Shown one piece after another: positions 20,305 through 27,403 of a stretch of DNA of 64,000 bases (the stretch's first letter is position 1; each line of letters starts with the position of its first letter). The stretch is from assembly GCA_937959115.1 (NCBI GenBank), contig CALGAW010000011.1, positions 1-64,000 of the forward strand. Direction: 5' to 3'. Below the pieces are notes generated by a model, which saw only the letters and a list, made by a program, of their open reading frames with translations, had not been told where the DNA came from and searched no databases. Made by a program: the position numbers and the translations under genes. Source of the stretch: an uncultured Saprospiraceae bacterium. GTDB lineage: Bacteria; Bacteroidota; Bacteroidia; Chitinophagales; Saprospiraceae.

Positions 20305-21411
20305 TTGAAAATTTTATCCGAATTGAAAGAAATAAGAAGAATCATCGAAGCATTTGACCAACTTGATCATCAAAAGGAAAAGGTAGCCTTGGCATCTGTT
20401 GTCAATGTTGAAGCGTCTAGTTATCGTAGGATAGGTGCCAGAATGCTTGTTAGTAGCACTGGGAATTGGGTGGGAGGAATTAGTGGTGGTTGCTTAGAAG
20501 GTGATGCGTTAAAGCGTTCACAAAAAGCCATTTATAATAACCAGGCAAGTCGTGTGGTTTATGACACACTAGATGACGATGAGCACCAAATAGGTATTGG
20601 ACTTGGCTGTAATGGTAGAATAGAAGTGCTATTTACTCCGATAGATCCCAGTGACACAAAAAATCCTATAGAACAATTGCGAAGAGCAACTCATTCTGGA
20701 ACTCCAGAAATTATGTTGAAGGTCATTGAAACGAGTAATGAGACGATTCCCTTGGGAAAAAGTGTTTTATTGGAAACCGAATCCACACTCGACTTTTTTG
20801 GAATTGATGCTTCTATCCTTGATTCTTGCATTCAAGAAACACGTAAGAAACGGCAACCAGGAATATTAGAAACAACACTAAAATCTGGTGTTCAATTAAA
20901 AATATTGGCGGAGTACCTTCGTCCTGAAATGAGATTAGTGATCGTAGGAGACAACTACGACATCAACGCCACAGTAGGACTCGCGAATGAGTTGGGCTGG
21001 GAAATCTTCCTAGTTGGTCAATTAAAAAAAATGTCTAAATATGCCTGTAATAGCGCAAGCAAGGTATTTTCCTATGAGCAGATTGATCAAATTCCAGTTC
21101 ATGAATATACCTCAATCGTTCTTATGACGCATGACTATCAATTGGACAAGCGGTTGTTACCAGCGTTTTTAAAGCTGGATGTCCCCTATTTGGGAATGCT
21201 CGGTCCTAAAAAAAGAAGGATCAAACTTCAAACGGAATTAAGTCTGAATCTTGAGTCTAATCCAAACTTCTACAGTCCTGTTGGTCTAGACATTGGAGCT
21301 GAAACACCTGAGGAAATTGCATTGTCCATTACAGGAGAGATCGTTGCTGTTTTCAGAAACCGTACAGGCTATTCACTTAAATTTAGAAAGGGAACAATTC
21401 ATAAGCGGTAG
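20305..21411 (+). CDS. XdhC/CoxI-family protein (molybdenum-enzyme maturation)
   Basis: 368 residues from a TTG start at 20305. No in-frame ATG precedes the conserved N-terminus, so TTG is preferred. The XdhC/CoxI N-terminal domain is seen in ALASVVNVEASSYRRIGARM and GGISGGCLEGD (~49-61). The C-terminal NAD-binding-like (XdhC_C) domain starts near RLVIVGDNYDINATVGLANE. The family inserts or protects the molybdopterin cofactor of xanthine-dehydrogenase-type hydroxylases. No such hydroxylase gene lies in the window, so its client must be elsewhere. It follows the phospholipase-D-like gene by 19 bp. Confidence 0.88.
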   Translation: MKILSELKEIRRIIEAFDQLDHQKEKVALASVVNVEASSYRRIGARMLVSSTGNWVGGISGGCLEGDALKRSQKAIYNNQASRVVYDTLDDDEHQIGIGLGCNGRIEVLFTPIDPSDTKNPIEQLRRATHSGTPEIMLKVIETSNETIPLGKSVLLETESTLDFFGIDASILDSCIQETRKKRQPGILETTLKSGVQLKILAEYLRPEMRLVIVGDNYDINATVGLANELGWEIFLVGQLKKMSKYACNSASKVFSYEQIDQIPVHEYTSIVLMTHDYQLDKRLLPAFLKLDVPYLGMLGPKKRRIKLQTELSLNLESNPNFYSPVGLDIGAETPEEIALSITGEIVAVFRNRTGYSLKFRKGTIHKR

Positions 21412-21516
21412 AACGAATGAAAGTAACATTCATCATAACTACCTTTTCTTTAAAATCAAGCATAATTAATTAAAACCCCCAGTAACTTCCTGAAAATCAA
21501 TACTTAACTTAACAAA

Positions 21517-21549
21517 TTTTTGTAATTTATTATAAATAATGTATCTTTA
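21517..21549 (+). promoter_or_regulatory. Bacteroidota-type sigma promoter for the M43 protease gene
   Basis: TTTTTG at 21517-21522, a spacer of exactly 19 nt, then TATCTTTA at 21542-21549. The Bacteroidota consensus is TTTG-N19-21-TAnnTTTG, so only the last base differs. The predicted start is near 21555, leaving a ~35-nt leader before the ATG at 21590. Confidence 0.6.
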
Positions 21550-21589
21550 TAAGTACGAACATTGTTCTTGAAATTAAACCTTCTCAATC

Positions 21590-24325
21590 ATGACCAGAAT
21601 CTCCTTGTTAATCGTTCTTGCTTTATGCACTAGTTTGACTGTCTCAGCTCAAATTAGGACGTGTGGATCAACCGACCACATGAGTCAATTGTTTAACAAC
21701 CCAACGTTTAAAGCCGAATGGGAACAACGGCAGAAAAATTTTAAACTAGAAAGTCAAAATCAAGTAGGAAGCAAGGCATTATGTCCAAACCCTGTTATAC
21801 TTCCTATGGCAGTTCATTTTCAGGGAGTATCCAACCCAAACCAAACATGTCTAACAGCATTGGCAGTGGATCAGATTAGAATATTGAATGAAGATTATCA
21901 AGGAACCAATTCAGATATCAGTAATTGGATCAATAATGATGCGCAGTACTTCCCAGGGCTAAACTATGGAGAAACTTGCATTCAGTTTTGCCTAGCAAGT
22001 TCCAACCATCCTTCTGGATATGGTCTAGTAGAAGGTCAGCCAGCCGTAACCTTTAATACAACTTCTGGGGACTTTAACAGCGCATTTTCAGGATACATTA
22101 ATATTTATGTTAGAAATATTTCCTTCCTGGGTTATTCTCCTCTAGGAGGCAGTGGGAATGGAGACGGTGTCGTAATTGATGATCAAGCATTTGGTAGTAA
22201 TTCAGTTTCTGGTTGTGGAACTGTCAGTCCAGGCGCGCCTTATAATCTTGGAAGAACCTTAACCCATGAACTAGGACATTACCTCAATCTTGATCATATT
22301 TGGGGCAATGGATGTAATGTTGATGATGGAGTTGGTGATACGCCACAATCTCAGAATGAATATTATGGATGCCCCAACATACCTTCCTCAAGTTGTGGGT
22401 CGAATGATATGCTTATGAATTACATGGATTATACGAACGATGCCTGTATGTATATGTTTAGTGCTGGGCAATCGACTAGGATGGAAAACTATACTGCTGC
22501 TAATCTGCAAAATGTCATCAATAAAGGCTTTACAGTTTGTGTTAGTCAACCAACACTTCCAGTATCCAGTTTTTCTGCTGACAAAACAACAAGTTGTGGC
22601 GAGGTCATTAACTTTACTGATCTGTCTACAGGTTCGGCTACTGGCTGGATGTGGGATTTTGGTGATGGAAATACAAGTACACAACAGAATCCTTCTCATA
22701 CCTATTCAGCAGCCGGCACGTACACCGTTTCATTAACCGTTTCCAATAATGTTGGTACAAACTCAAGTTCGAAGGCTAACTATATTACCGTTGTTCTTCC
22801 GACAGCGACTGGTGCTGGCTTTTGTGCACCTGGAACTGCTACACTGACTGCTTCTCTTACTGGAGGAGACTTGAATTGGTATGATGCTGCCGGTACGTTC
22901 TTGGCTACTGGTACGTCTTATACGACTCCAATGCTAACGAGCACGACGACTTATTATGTAGAGGGAGTTACAGGAAGTACTCAAAACGTTGGTCCACTAA
23001 ATGGAGCTAGTGTTGGTAGTGGCGGGTTTCACAATGCTTCTGCGCAATACCTTCTTTTTACCGTATTAGAAGCGTTTACACTAAAATCTGCTTGGGTAAG
23101 TTCAAATCAGGCAGGCAATCGGACGATTGAACTACGGAATGGGAATGGTGGATTGATTAGCAGCCAAACGATAAATATCCCGAATGGAGATAGTCGAGTT
23201 ACGCTTAATCTTAATTTAACGCCTGGCAGTTATCAGATTGGAGGAAATAACATGAATTTGTTCCGGAACAATTCGAATCCGAGTTATCCGTATAGTATTT
23301 CCAATCTGGTCGAGATTACTGGGTCAACTGCTGGGCCAGATTACTATTACTATTTATATGATTGGGAGGTCAGCTCAGGGTGTACTAGTCCTCAAATACC
23401 TGTTGTTGCGACAAGGACGGGTCAAGCGCCAACAAGTGCGTTTACAAGAACCATCTCTGGAAATACAGTAACATTTGCCAATACCTCAACGAATGCTACT
23501 TCGTGGCTTTGGAATTTTGGTGATGGAAACACGAGCACCATGCAAAACCCAACGCACACTTATGCCAACAGTGGCTCGTATACGGTTACCTTGCAATCTA
23601 CCAACACTTGTGGTATGGAATCTTCTAGTCAAACTATTGTACTAAGTGTGCCGCTGATCAAGGTTAACTTAACAGCCATTTTGGAAGGTGCTTATAACTC
23701 CGGAAGCACTATGAATACTAATTTAAGGCAACTTGATTTATTCCCAAGTACAGGACAACCTTATACTGTTGCTCCTTGGAATTATTCAGGTACAGAAGGC
23801 GCTGGTTGGCAGCCATCTGATTATCCAACCAATACTGTAGACTGGGTGCTGGTTTCCTTGCGTTCGGGTGAGGATGCAAATACAACTGTTGGTCAGGCTG
23901 CCGGATTGCTATTAGCAGATGGTTCGATCTCAGTGGATATTCAACTGTCTTCAACCAATGTATTGCCTTCTTATTTTGTGGTGTTAGAACACAGAAACCA
24001 TTTACCTGTTATGTCACCAACGGTTTTGCCCGTGTCTAACAATGAGATTAACTATAACTTTTCAGCAGCTGATAGTTATACGACAGGACTTGGATTTGGT
24101 CAGATAAACGTTGGATCGATCTGGATGCTTTATAGTGGAAATGGATACCAATTGAACCCGATTGGACATGAGATCATTGGGGAAGATATTATACAATGGA
24201 ATCAAGACAATGGTCTTTTTGATACGTATAATCAAAGTGATTTTAATCTTAATGGAGATGTTAATGCAAGTGACAAAATTTTATGGTCTTATAACAATGG
24301 AATTTTCTCCGCAGTACCGAGGTAG
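21590..24325 (+). CDS. Secreted M43 (pappalysin-like) metalloprotease with PKD domains and shared C-terminal module
   Basis: 911 residues with signal peptide MTRISLLIVLALCTSLTVSA. The protease domain (~65-310) has HELGHYLNLDH at 226-236 (His226, Glu227, His230, His236) and a Met-turn LMNYMDYTND (Met279), as in the M43B pappalysin/ulilysin group. It is followed by PKD 1 (~325-400, WDFGDGNTSTQQNPSHTY), an Ig-like segment (~404-460), a jelly-roll-like segment (~465-595), PKD 2 (~612-686, WNFGDGNTSTMQNPTHTY), and the ~222-residue module (~689-911) ending DFNLNGDVNASDKILW and NNGIF. It is probably an exported protease that processes or degrades extracellular protein. A consensus promoter lies just upstream. 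Confidence 0.92.
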   Translation: MTRISLLIVLALCTSLTVSAQIRTCGSTDHMSQLFNNPTFKAEWEQRQKNFKLESQNQVGSKALCPNPVILPMAVHFQGVSNPNQTCLTALAVDQIRILNEDYQGTNSDISNWINNDAQYFPGLNYGETCIQFCLASSNHPSGYGLVEGQPAVTFNTTSGDFNSAFSGYINIYVRNISFLGYSPLGGSGNGDGVVIDDQAFGSNSVSGCGTVSPGAPYNLGRTLTHELGHYLNLDHIWGNGCNVDDGVGDTPQSQNEYYGCPNIPSSSCGSNDMLMNYMDYTNDACMYMFSAGQSTRMENYTAANLQNVINKGFTVCVSQPTLPVSSFSADKTTSCGEVINFTDLSTGSATGWMWDFGDGNTSTQQNPSHTYSAAGTYTVSLTVSNNVGTNSSSKANYITVVLPTATGAGFCAPGTATLTASLTGGDLNWYDAAGTFLATGTSYTTPMLTSTTTYYVEGVTGSTQNVGPLNGASVGSGGFHNASAQYLLFTVLEAFTLKSAWVSSNQAGNRTIELRNGNGGLISSQTINIPNGDSRVTLNLNLTPGSYQIGGNNMNLFRNNSNPSYPYSISNLVEITGSTAGPDYYYYLYDWEVSSGCTSPQIPVVATRTGQAPTSAFTRTISGNTVTFANTSTNATSWLWNFGDGNTSTMQNPTHTYANSGSYTVTLQSTNTCGMESSSQTIVLSVPLIKVNLTAILEGAYNSGSTMNTNLRQLDLFPSTGQPYTVAPWNYSGTEGAGWQPSDYPTNTVDWVLVSLRSGEDANTTVGQAAGLLLADGSISVDIQLSSTNVLPSYFVVLEHRNHLPVMSPTVLPVSNNEINYNFSAADSYTTGLGFGQINVGSIWMLYSGNGYQLNPIGHEIIGEDIIQWNQDNGLFDTYNQSDFNLNGDVNASDKILWSYNNGIFSAVPR

Positions 24326-24363
24326 TTGTTCATTATTAATGCTCTATTTTTGGACTAGATGTT

Positions 24364-24411
24364 TTATTCTAGATCAATTATAGCTTTGGGAGACAGTTTA
24401 AGCTCAAGCAT
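24364..24411 (-). pseudogene. parE: Stump of a ParE-type toxin gene
   Basis: ATG at 24411 gives 15 codons, MLELKLSPKAIIDLE, then TAA at 24364. The segment LSPKAIxDLE is the typical first helix of RelE/ParE toxins, which are normally ~95-105 residues. It begins 18 nt after the parD stop, where parE is expected. Nothing resembling the rest of ParE follows before the end of the convergent M43 gene, so the toxin gene has been deleted. Confidence 0.6.
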
Positions 24412-24429
24412 CAATCTTGAATTTCTTTC

Positions 24430-24654
24430 TCATCCTAGATTAAATTTCTCATTATCAAACGCAACTGGTTCACCACTATTTTCCCCTACAGTTAACGCTT
24501 CATTTATTGCTTGTATTTTTTGTTTTTCAATTTCAAGTAATCTAAGACCGTTTCGGATTACTTCGCTTGCAGATGAGTACCTTCCTGCCTTTATCTCAGA
24601 TTGAACAAATTTGTCGAAATGTTCTCCTAGGATTATTGAAGTATTTTTTGCCAT
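24430..24654 (-). CDS. parD: ParD-family antitoxin, orphaned
   Basis: 74 residues from ATG 24654 (MAKNTSIILGEHFDKFVQSE). The frame is open further upstream to 24795, but the conserved family start and the operator just upstream argue for 24654. The N-terminal ribbon-helix-helix DNA-binding region is followed by GRYSSASEVIRNGLRLLE, the ParD signature, and a C-terminal toxin-binding tail. ParD binds and neutralises ParE, a gyrase poison, and represses its own operon. Its toxin partner is reduced to a 15-codon stump, so this is an antitoxin without a toxin here. It may still act as an anti-addiction factor against incoming ParE. Confidence 0.85.
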   Translation of the reverse strand: MAKNTSIILGEHFDKFVQSEIKAGRYSSASEVIRNGLRLLEIEKQKIQAINEALTVGENSGEPVAFDNEKFNLG

Positions 24655-24675
24655 TGTAGTTAACTTTTCTACGAG

Positions 24676-24692
24676 ATACCATTTTCTGGTAT
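24676..24692. promoter_or_regulatory. Palindrome upstream of parD, probable autoregulatory operator
   Basis: ATACCA (24676-24681), a 5-nt spacer, then TGGTAT (24687-24692): perfect 6-bp inverted arms lying 21 bp before the parD start. Ribbon-helix-helix antitoxins bind such short palindromes. The assignment is from position and symmetry only. Confidence 0.45.
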
Positions 24693-24928
24693 TTTTTTCA
24701 AGTTTATGATGGTTTGACACAACGTTTCGTAGCCTTGCCGTGTAGCACAAGCAAATATACTGACTAAAGTTTTTAGCAGAGTCTAAGCTCATCAAAGATT
24801 GCTAAATTTTTCTTGAGCGACTTTAATGAGCGACAACAGAAGCTTCCCAAGTAAAATTCACTTCCTAAACTAGCCCCTGCTACAATTGACATGGCTACAT
24901 TTGTTGCCTGCTTTCTCTCTCTTATTTT

Positions 24929-25204
24929 TTAGTCGTCATAATGAAATCTGCATTGGATTATTGAGCATTTTTGATCCACACCTCTTTTTCCAGATACCTT
25001 ATAGACCAATCTATGTTCCTGCGTAATTCTCCTTGACCAAAATCCTTTCAATCCGTGTTTCAATGGTTCAGGTTTGCCTAATCCCTTAAATGGATTTTCT
25101 TTTATAGATTTGATTAATTCCTTGATCTTTTTGACGATTTCCTGATCTGTTTCGATCCAATACTCAAAATCTTCCCAACCATTCTTCGTAAATTCAATCG
25201 TCAT
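24929..25204 (-). CDS. yoeB: YoeB-family toxin (ribosome-dependent mRNA interferase)
   Basis: 91 residues, close to the usual 84-90. It shows the complete family pattern: KIKELIKSIKENPFKGLGKP, EPLKHGLKGFWSRRI, EHRLVY and the C-terminal CRFHYDD with the catalytic His. YoeB enters the ribosomal A site and cleaves mRNA at the second codon region. The start is 2 nt after the yefM stop, as in tightly coupled toxin-antitoxin operons. All key residues appear intact (Glu of ENPF, Arg of SRRI, His/Tyr of FHYDD), so the toxin is probably functional. Confidence 0.93.
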   Translation of the reverse strand: MTIEFTKNGWEDFEYWIETDQEIVKKIKELIKSIKENPFKGLGKPEPLKHGLKGFWSRRITQEHRLVYKVSGKRGVDQKCSIIQCRFHYDD

Positions 25205-25206
25205 GT

Positions 25207-25464
25207 TTAATCTTCTAGTGTATACGTAACAGTTTCTCCTGTTTTCAACTGATTTATAGATTCTTCGAGCCTTTTCCGATTTTTACTGGTCGACATTAAA
25301 TATTCCGTTTCTTTTAACGCATTATATTCCTTGATGGACATAATCACAATCGCATCATCTTCCTTATTGTTTCGAGGTACAATTATTACTTCCATGGATT
25401 TACTTACAGCATCAAAGTAGTGTTTCATTCTTGATCTTAAGGAGGAAATAGATATTGCTTTCAT
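25207..25464 (-). CDS. yefM: YefM-family antitoxin
   Basis: 85 residues. The N-terminal Phd/YefM DNA-binding fold ([20 protein letters not shown], then [25 protein letters not shown]) is followed by an extended toxin-wrapping C-terminus ([20 protein letters not shown]). It pairs with the YoeB gene directly downstream and is first in the operon. Three regularly spaced GTAC cores upstream look like its operator. YefM is expected to neutralise YoeB and, with it, repress this promoter. Confidence 0.93.
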   Translation of the reverse strand: MKAISISSLRSRMKHYFDAVSKSMEVIIVPRNNKEDDAIVIMSIKEYNALKETEYLMSTSKNRKRLEESINQLKTGETVTYTLED

Positions 25465-25478
25465 GATTTATTATTTTT

Positions 25479-25508
25479 CGTACACCCCAATGTACAAATT
25501 TTAGTACA
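25479..25508. promoter_or_regulatory. YefM-YoeB operator with three GTAC cores at 12-bp spacing
   Basis: GTAC occurs at 25480, 25492 and 25504, exactly 12 bp apart. The middle one is within TGTACA, and the flanking ones read CGTACA and AGTACA. In E. coli the yefM operator uses TGTACA cores 12 bp apart, so the geometry matches with an extra copy. The site lies 15-44 bp upstream of the yefM start. Confidence 0.7.
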
Positions 25509-25637
25509 TAAACACAAGTGTTATGTTTCCAAAACATTCAATTAACAATCAGTATTTTGTTAATACATTAGTCTTTGTAGTTTATTTAAATTGCCAGGCT
25601 ATGGATGATTATATTCGGACGTCTCGCGACGGAGGAG

Positions 25638-25655
25638 AGATATGCTGTCATATCT
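25638..25655 (-). terminator. Hairpin just after the UDG-like gene
   Basis: AGATATG (25638-25644), loop CTGT, CATATCT (25649-25655): a perfect 7-bp stem starting 4 nt past the stop of the 25660-26364 gene. There is no strong U-run, so terminator function is tentative. Confidence 0.35.
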
Positions 25656-25659
25656 GGTG

Positions 25660-26364
25660 TTATACTCCAGTATTTTTCACTTTTTTCAATATCTCAACTT
25701 CTGCTAAATTACCATTCATCCCATCGAATTTTCTATTCATACAATTTTGTATTCTATAACTTGGATGAACTAATATGGCAATGTTTATATAACCTATCTC
25801 TTCAAATTTAACACTTTCCAAATAGCCATATCCATTATCGTCAATTTCTCGGAATGATTTTAAAAATGTTGTTTTCAATCTTAATTCGTTACTCAATAAG
25901 GCTAAAAACTTTAAAGGAATAAGTCCTAATATGGTAATTGATTTAGGATTGATAATTTTAATTTGCCTACTTAAGTAATTTAAATTTTCTTTGAGAAATT
26001 CCTCATAAATAAGACCAGGTGATTTGCCTACATTTCTTTTCGAATTGATTCTTATTCCCATTAAACAATTTGTAAAAAAACAATGCTTAAGGTTGATTTT
26101 GGCTTCGTTAAATAGTTTGATCATATTTCGCCATGTTGCAGAATATGTCTCCGTATTTTCACTCATTGATTTATTAAATCCTTTTTCATTGTCCTGATCT
26201 TGACCCAAAATCATTATGGACTTTTGACACAAACTATTCTCGAATACACCATTTCCACAAGGGAAAAAACTTGTACCTTTTATTCTTTCTTTTGGCATCT
26301 CCATTATCCCTTTTAGGAACTTAATGTTGCCCAATTCATTTCGTAATTGATCTATTTCTTTCAT
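25660..26364 (-). CDS. Uracil-DNA-glycosylase-superfamily-like protein
   Basis: 234 residues. SIMILGQDQDNEKGF (~49-63) sits where UDG-fold proteins have motif 1 (GxD/GxxPG). TWRNMIKLFNEAKI and CFFTNCLMGIR follow as in the superfamily core. AILVHPSYRIQN (~196-207, His200-Pro-Ser) matches motif 2 (HPS). The family removes uracil or other bases from DNA; some branches occur in defence islands. The active-site Asn/Asp usual in motif 1 is only loosely matched, so activity is uncertain. The gene lies alone between the YefM-YoeB pair and a secreted protein, in an AT-rich accessory region. Confidence 0.5.
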   Translation of the reverse strand: MKEIDQLRNELGNIKFLKGIMEMPKERIKGTSFFPCGNGVFENSLCQKSIMILGQDQDNEKGFNKSMSENTETYSATWRNMIKLFNEAKINLKHCFFTNCLMGIRINSKRNVGKSPGLIYEEFLKENLNYLSRQIKIINPKSITILGLIPLKFLALLSNELRLKTTFLKSFREIDDNGYGYLESVKFEEIGYINIAILVHPSYRIQNCMNRKFDGMNGNLAEVEILKKVKNTGV

Positions 26365-26441
26365 TTTGTTTTTTTACTTCTGACTAACTCCAGTCACCCA
26401 ACTCATTGATTATCAGAGTTCCTTTTTTCATACTTTATCCT

Positions 26442-27206
26442 TTATTCTATTCCTAGTTTTTCCAATGTTTCCTTTGTTATGCCTCCAACCTCTAGTCCAT
26501 TATTTTTCTGAAAATCGAATAGTCCTATTTTTGTCTTTTCATCCACTTGGTGACTAATCTCAACAGGGTAACCCAACTCCATTAATTTCATTTGAATTTT
26601 CCCGATAAGTATTTCTGGATCTGGATTACAACCTACATGTATTGCATCTCTTAAATTTGACCAATTCTTTCCTTCAAAATATATTTGATCGTCATCAAGG
26701 ACCTTGGGTTTATTAAAGACGAACCTTTTTATTAGTTTTGAGTGTTCAATAATTTTGCTTTCCTCAACAGTAATCGAATTGGTTTTGATCTCAGATTCTT
26801 CAACGATTTTATAATTAGCAGAAACATTTACTAGACAAACCATGTAACCAACTGGATCTTCTTTCCTTGTATACATAGAAAGATCAGCATTTCTTACATG
26901 AAACCTTAGATGAGGTTCAAAAATCATGATTTTATAAAAGTATGTTCCATCCTTCGATCTATACTTTTTTAGATTCTTTACGCTGTAGGTGTTTTCAATT
27001 ACTTGAATTTTAGGAGATGCAACTTCCAACACAAATCTTTTAAAAAGATGAGTATTTTCAATAGTTTCATTAACTCCTTCAGCAGCAGAAAAATAACAAT
27101 TCCCAGGGTTTAGTAGCGTTGAATCAGCCTCCACGATCTCTACCTTTTGAGCATTTATCTCAAGTAGTAAGACCCCAAACAGTAATATTGAACAAAATAA
27201 TTTCAT
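26442..27206 (-). CDS. Secreted protein with C-terminal peptidoglycan-binding-like domain
   Basis: 254 residues from ATG 27206, which gives a clean signal peptide MKLFCSILLFGVLLLEINAQ. The frame is open upstream to 27251, but that start would put 15 extra residues before the signal. The middle part (~30-190) is of unknown type. The last ~60 residues (IQMKLMELGYPV, DEKTKIGLFDFQKNNGL, GGITKETLEKLGI) match a PG_binding_1 three-helix domain, which binds cell wall. The probable location is the periplasm. The start codon directly follows an AACCGTTGCAGGCAAG sequence like that near 35976-35991, which hints at a cassette boundary. Confidence 0.7.
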   Translation of the reverse strand: MKLFCSILLFGVLLLEINAQKVEIVEADSTLLNPGNCYFSAAEGVNETIENTHLFKRFVLEVASPKIQVIENTYSVKNLKKYRSKDGTYFYKIMIFEPHLRFHVRNADLSMYTRKEDPVGYMVCLVNVSANYKIVEESEIKTNSITVEESKIIEHSKLIKRFVFNKPKVLDDDQIYFEGKNWSNLRDAIHVGCNPDPEILIGKIQMKLMELGYPVEISHQVDEKTKIGLFDFQKNNGLEVGGITKETLEKLGIE

Positions 27207-27403
27207 AATCTTCTTGCCTGCAACGGTTGATTGTAAACGGAGTAGGACCAAAGGGAGTATTCCGTCTTACATAGTGTTCTCTGCTGGATTTTTTCTCTAC
27301 TCCTTTGGTTCTTTCATTAACCAAGGTGGCTTGAAACTCTTTGACAGCATAGGAACGAAGATCTCTAAGAGCTTCAAATTGTAGTGACACAAGTTCACTA
27401 TCA

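Noticed and set aside
24655-24795. N-terminal extension of ParD to 24795
   Set aside because: The extra 47 residues have no family match and would cover the palindromic operator; the MAKNTS start fits ParD.
24796-24928. Short GAGCGAC repeats between the two toxin-antitoxin loci
   Set aside because: Only two 7-8 bp matches; not enough for a repeat or CRISPR array. No CRISPR array was seen anywhere in the window.
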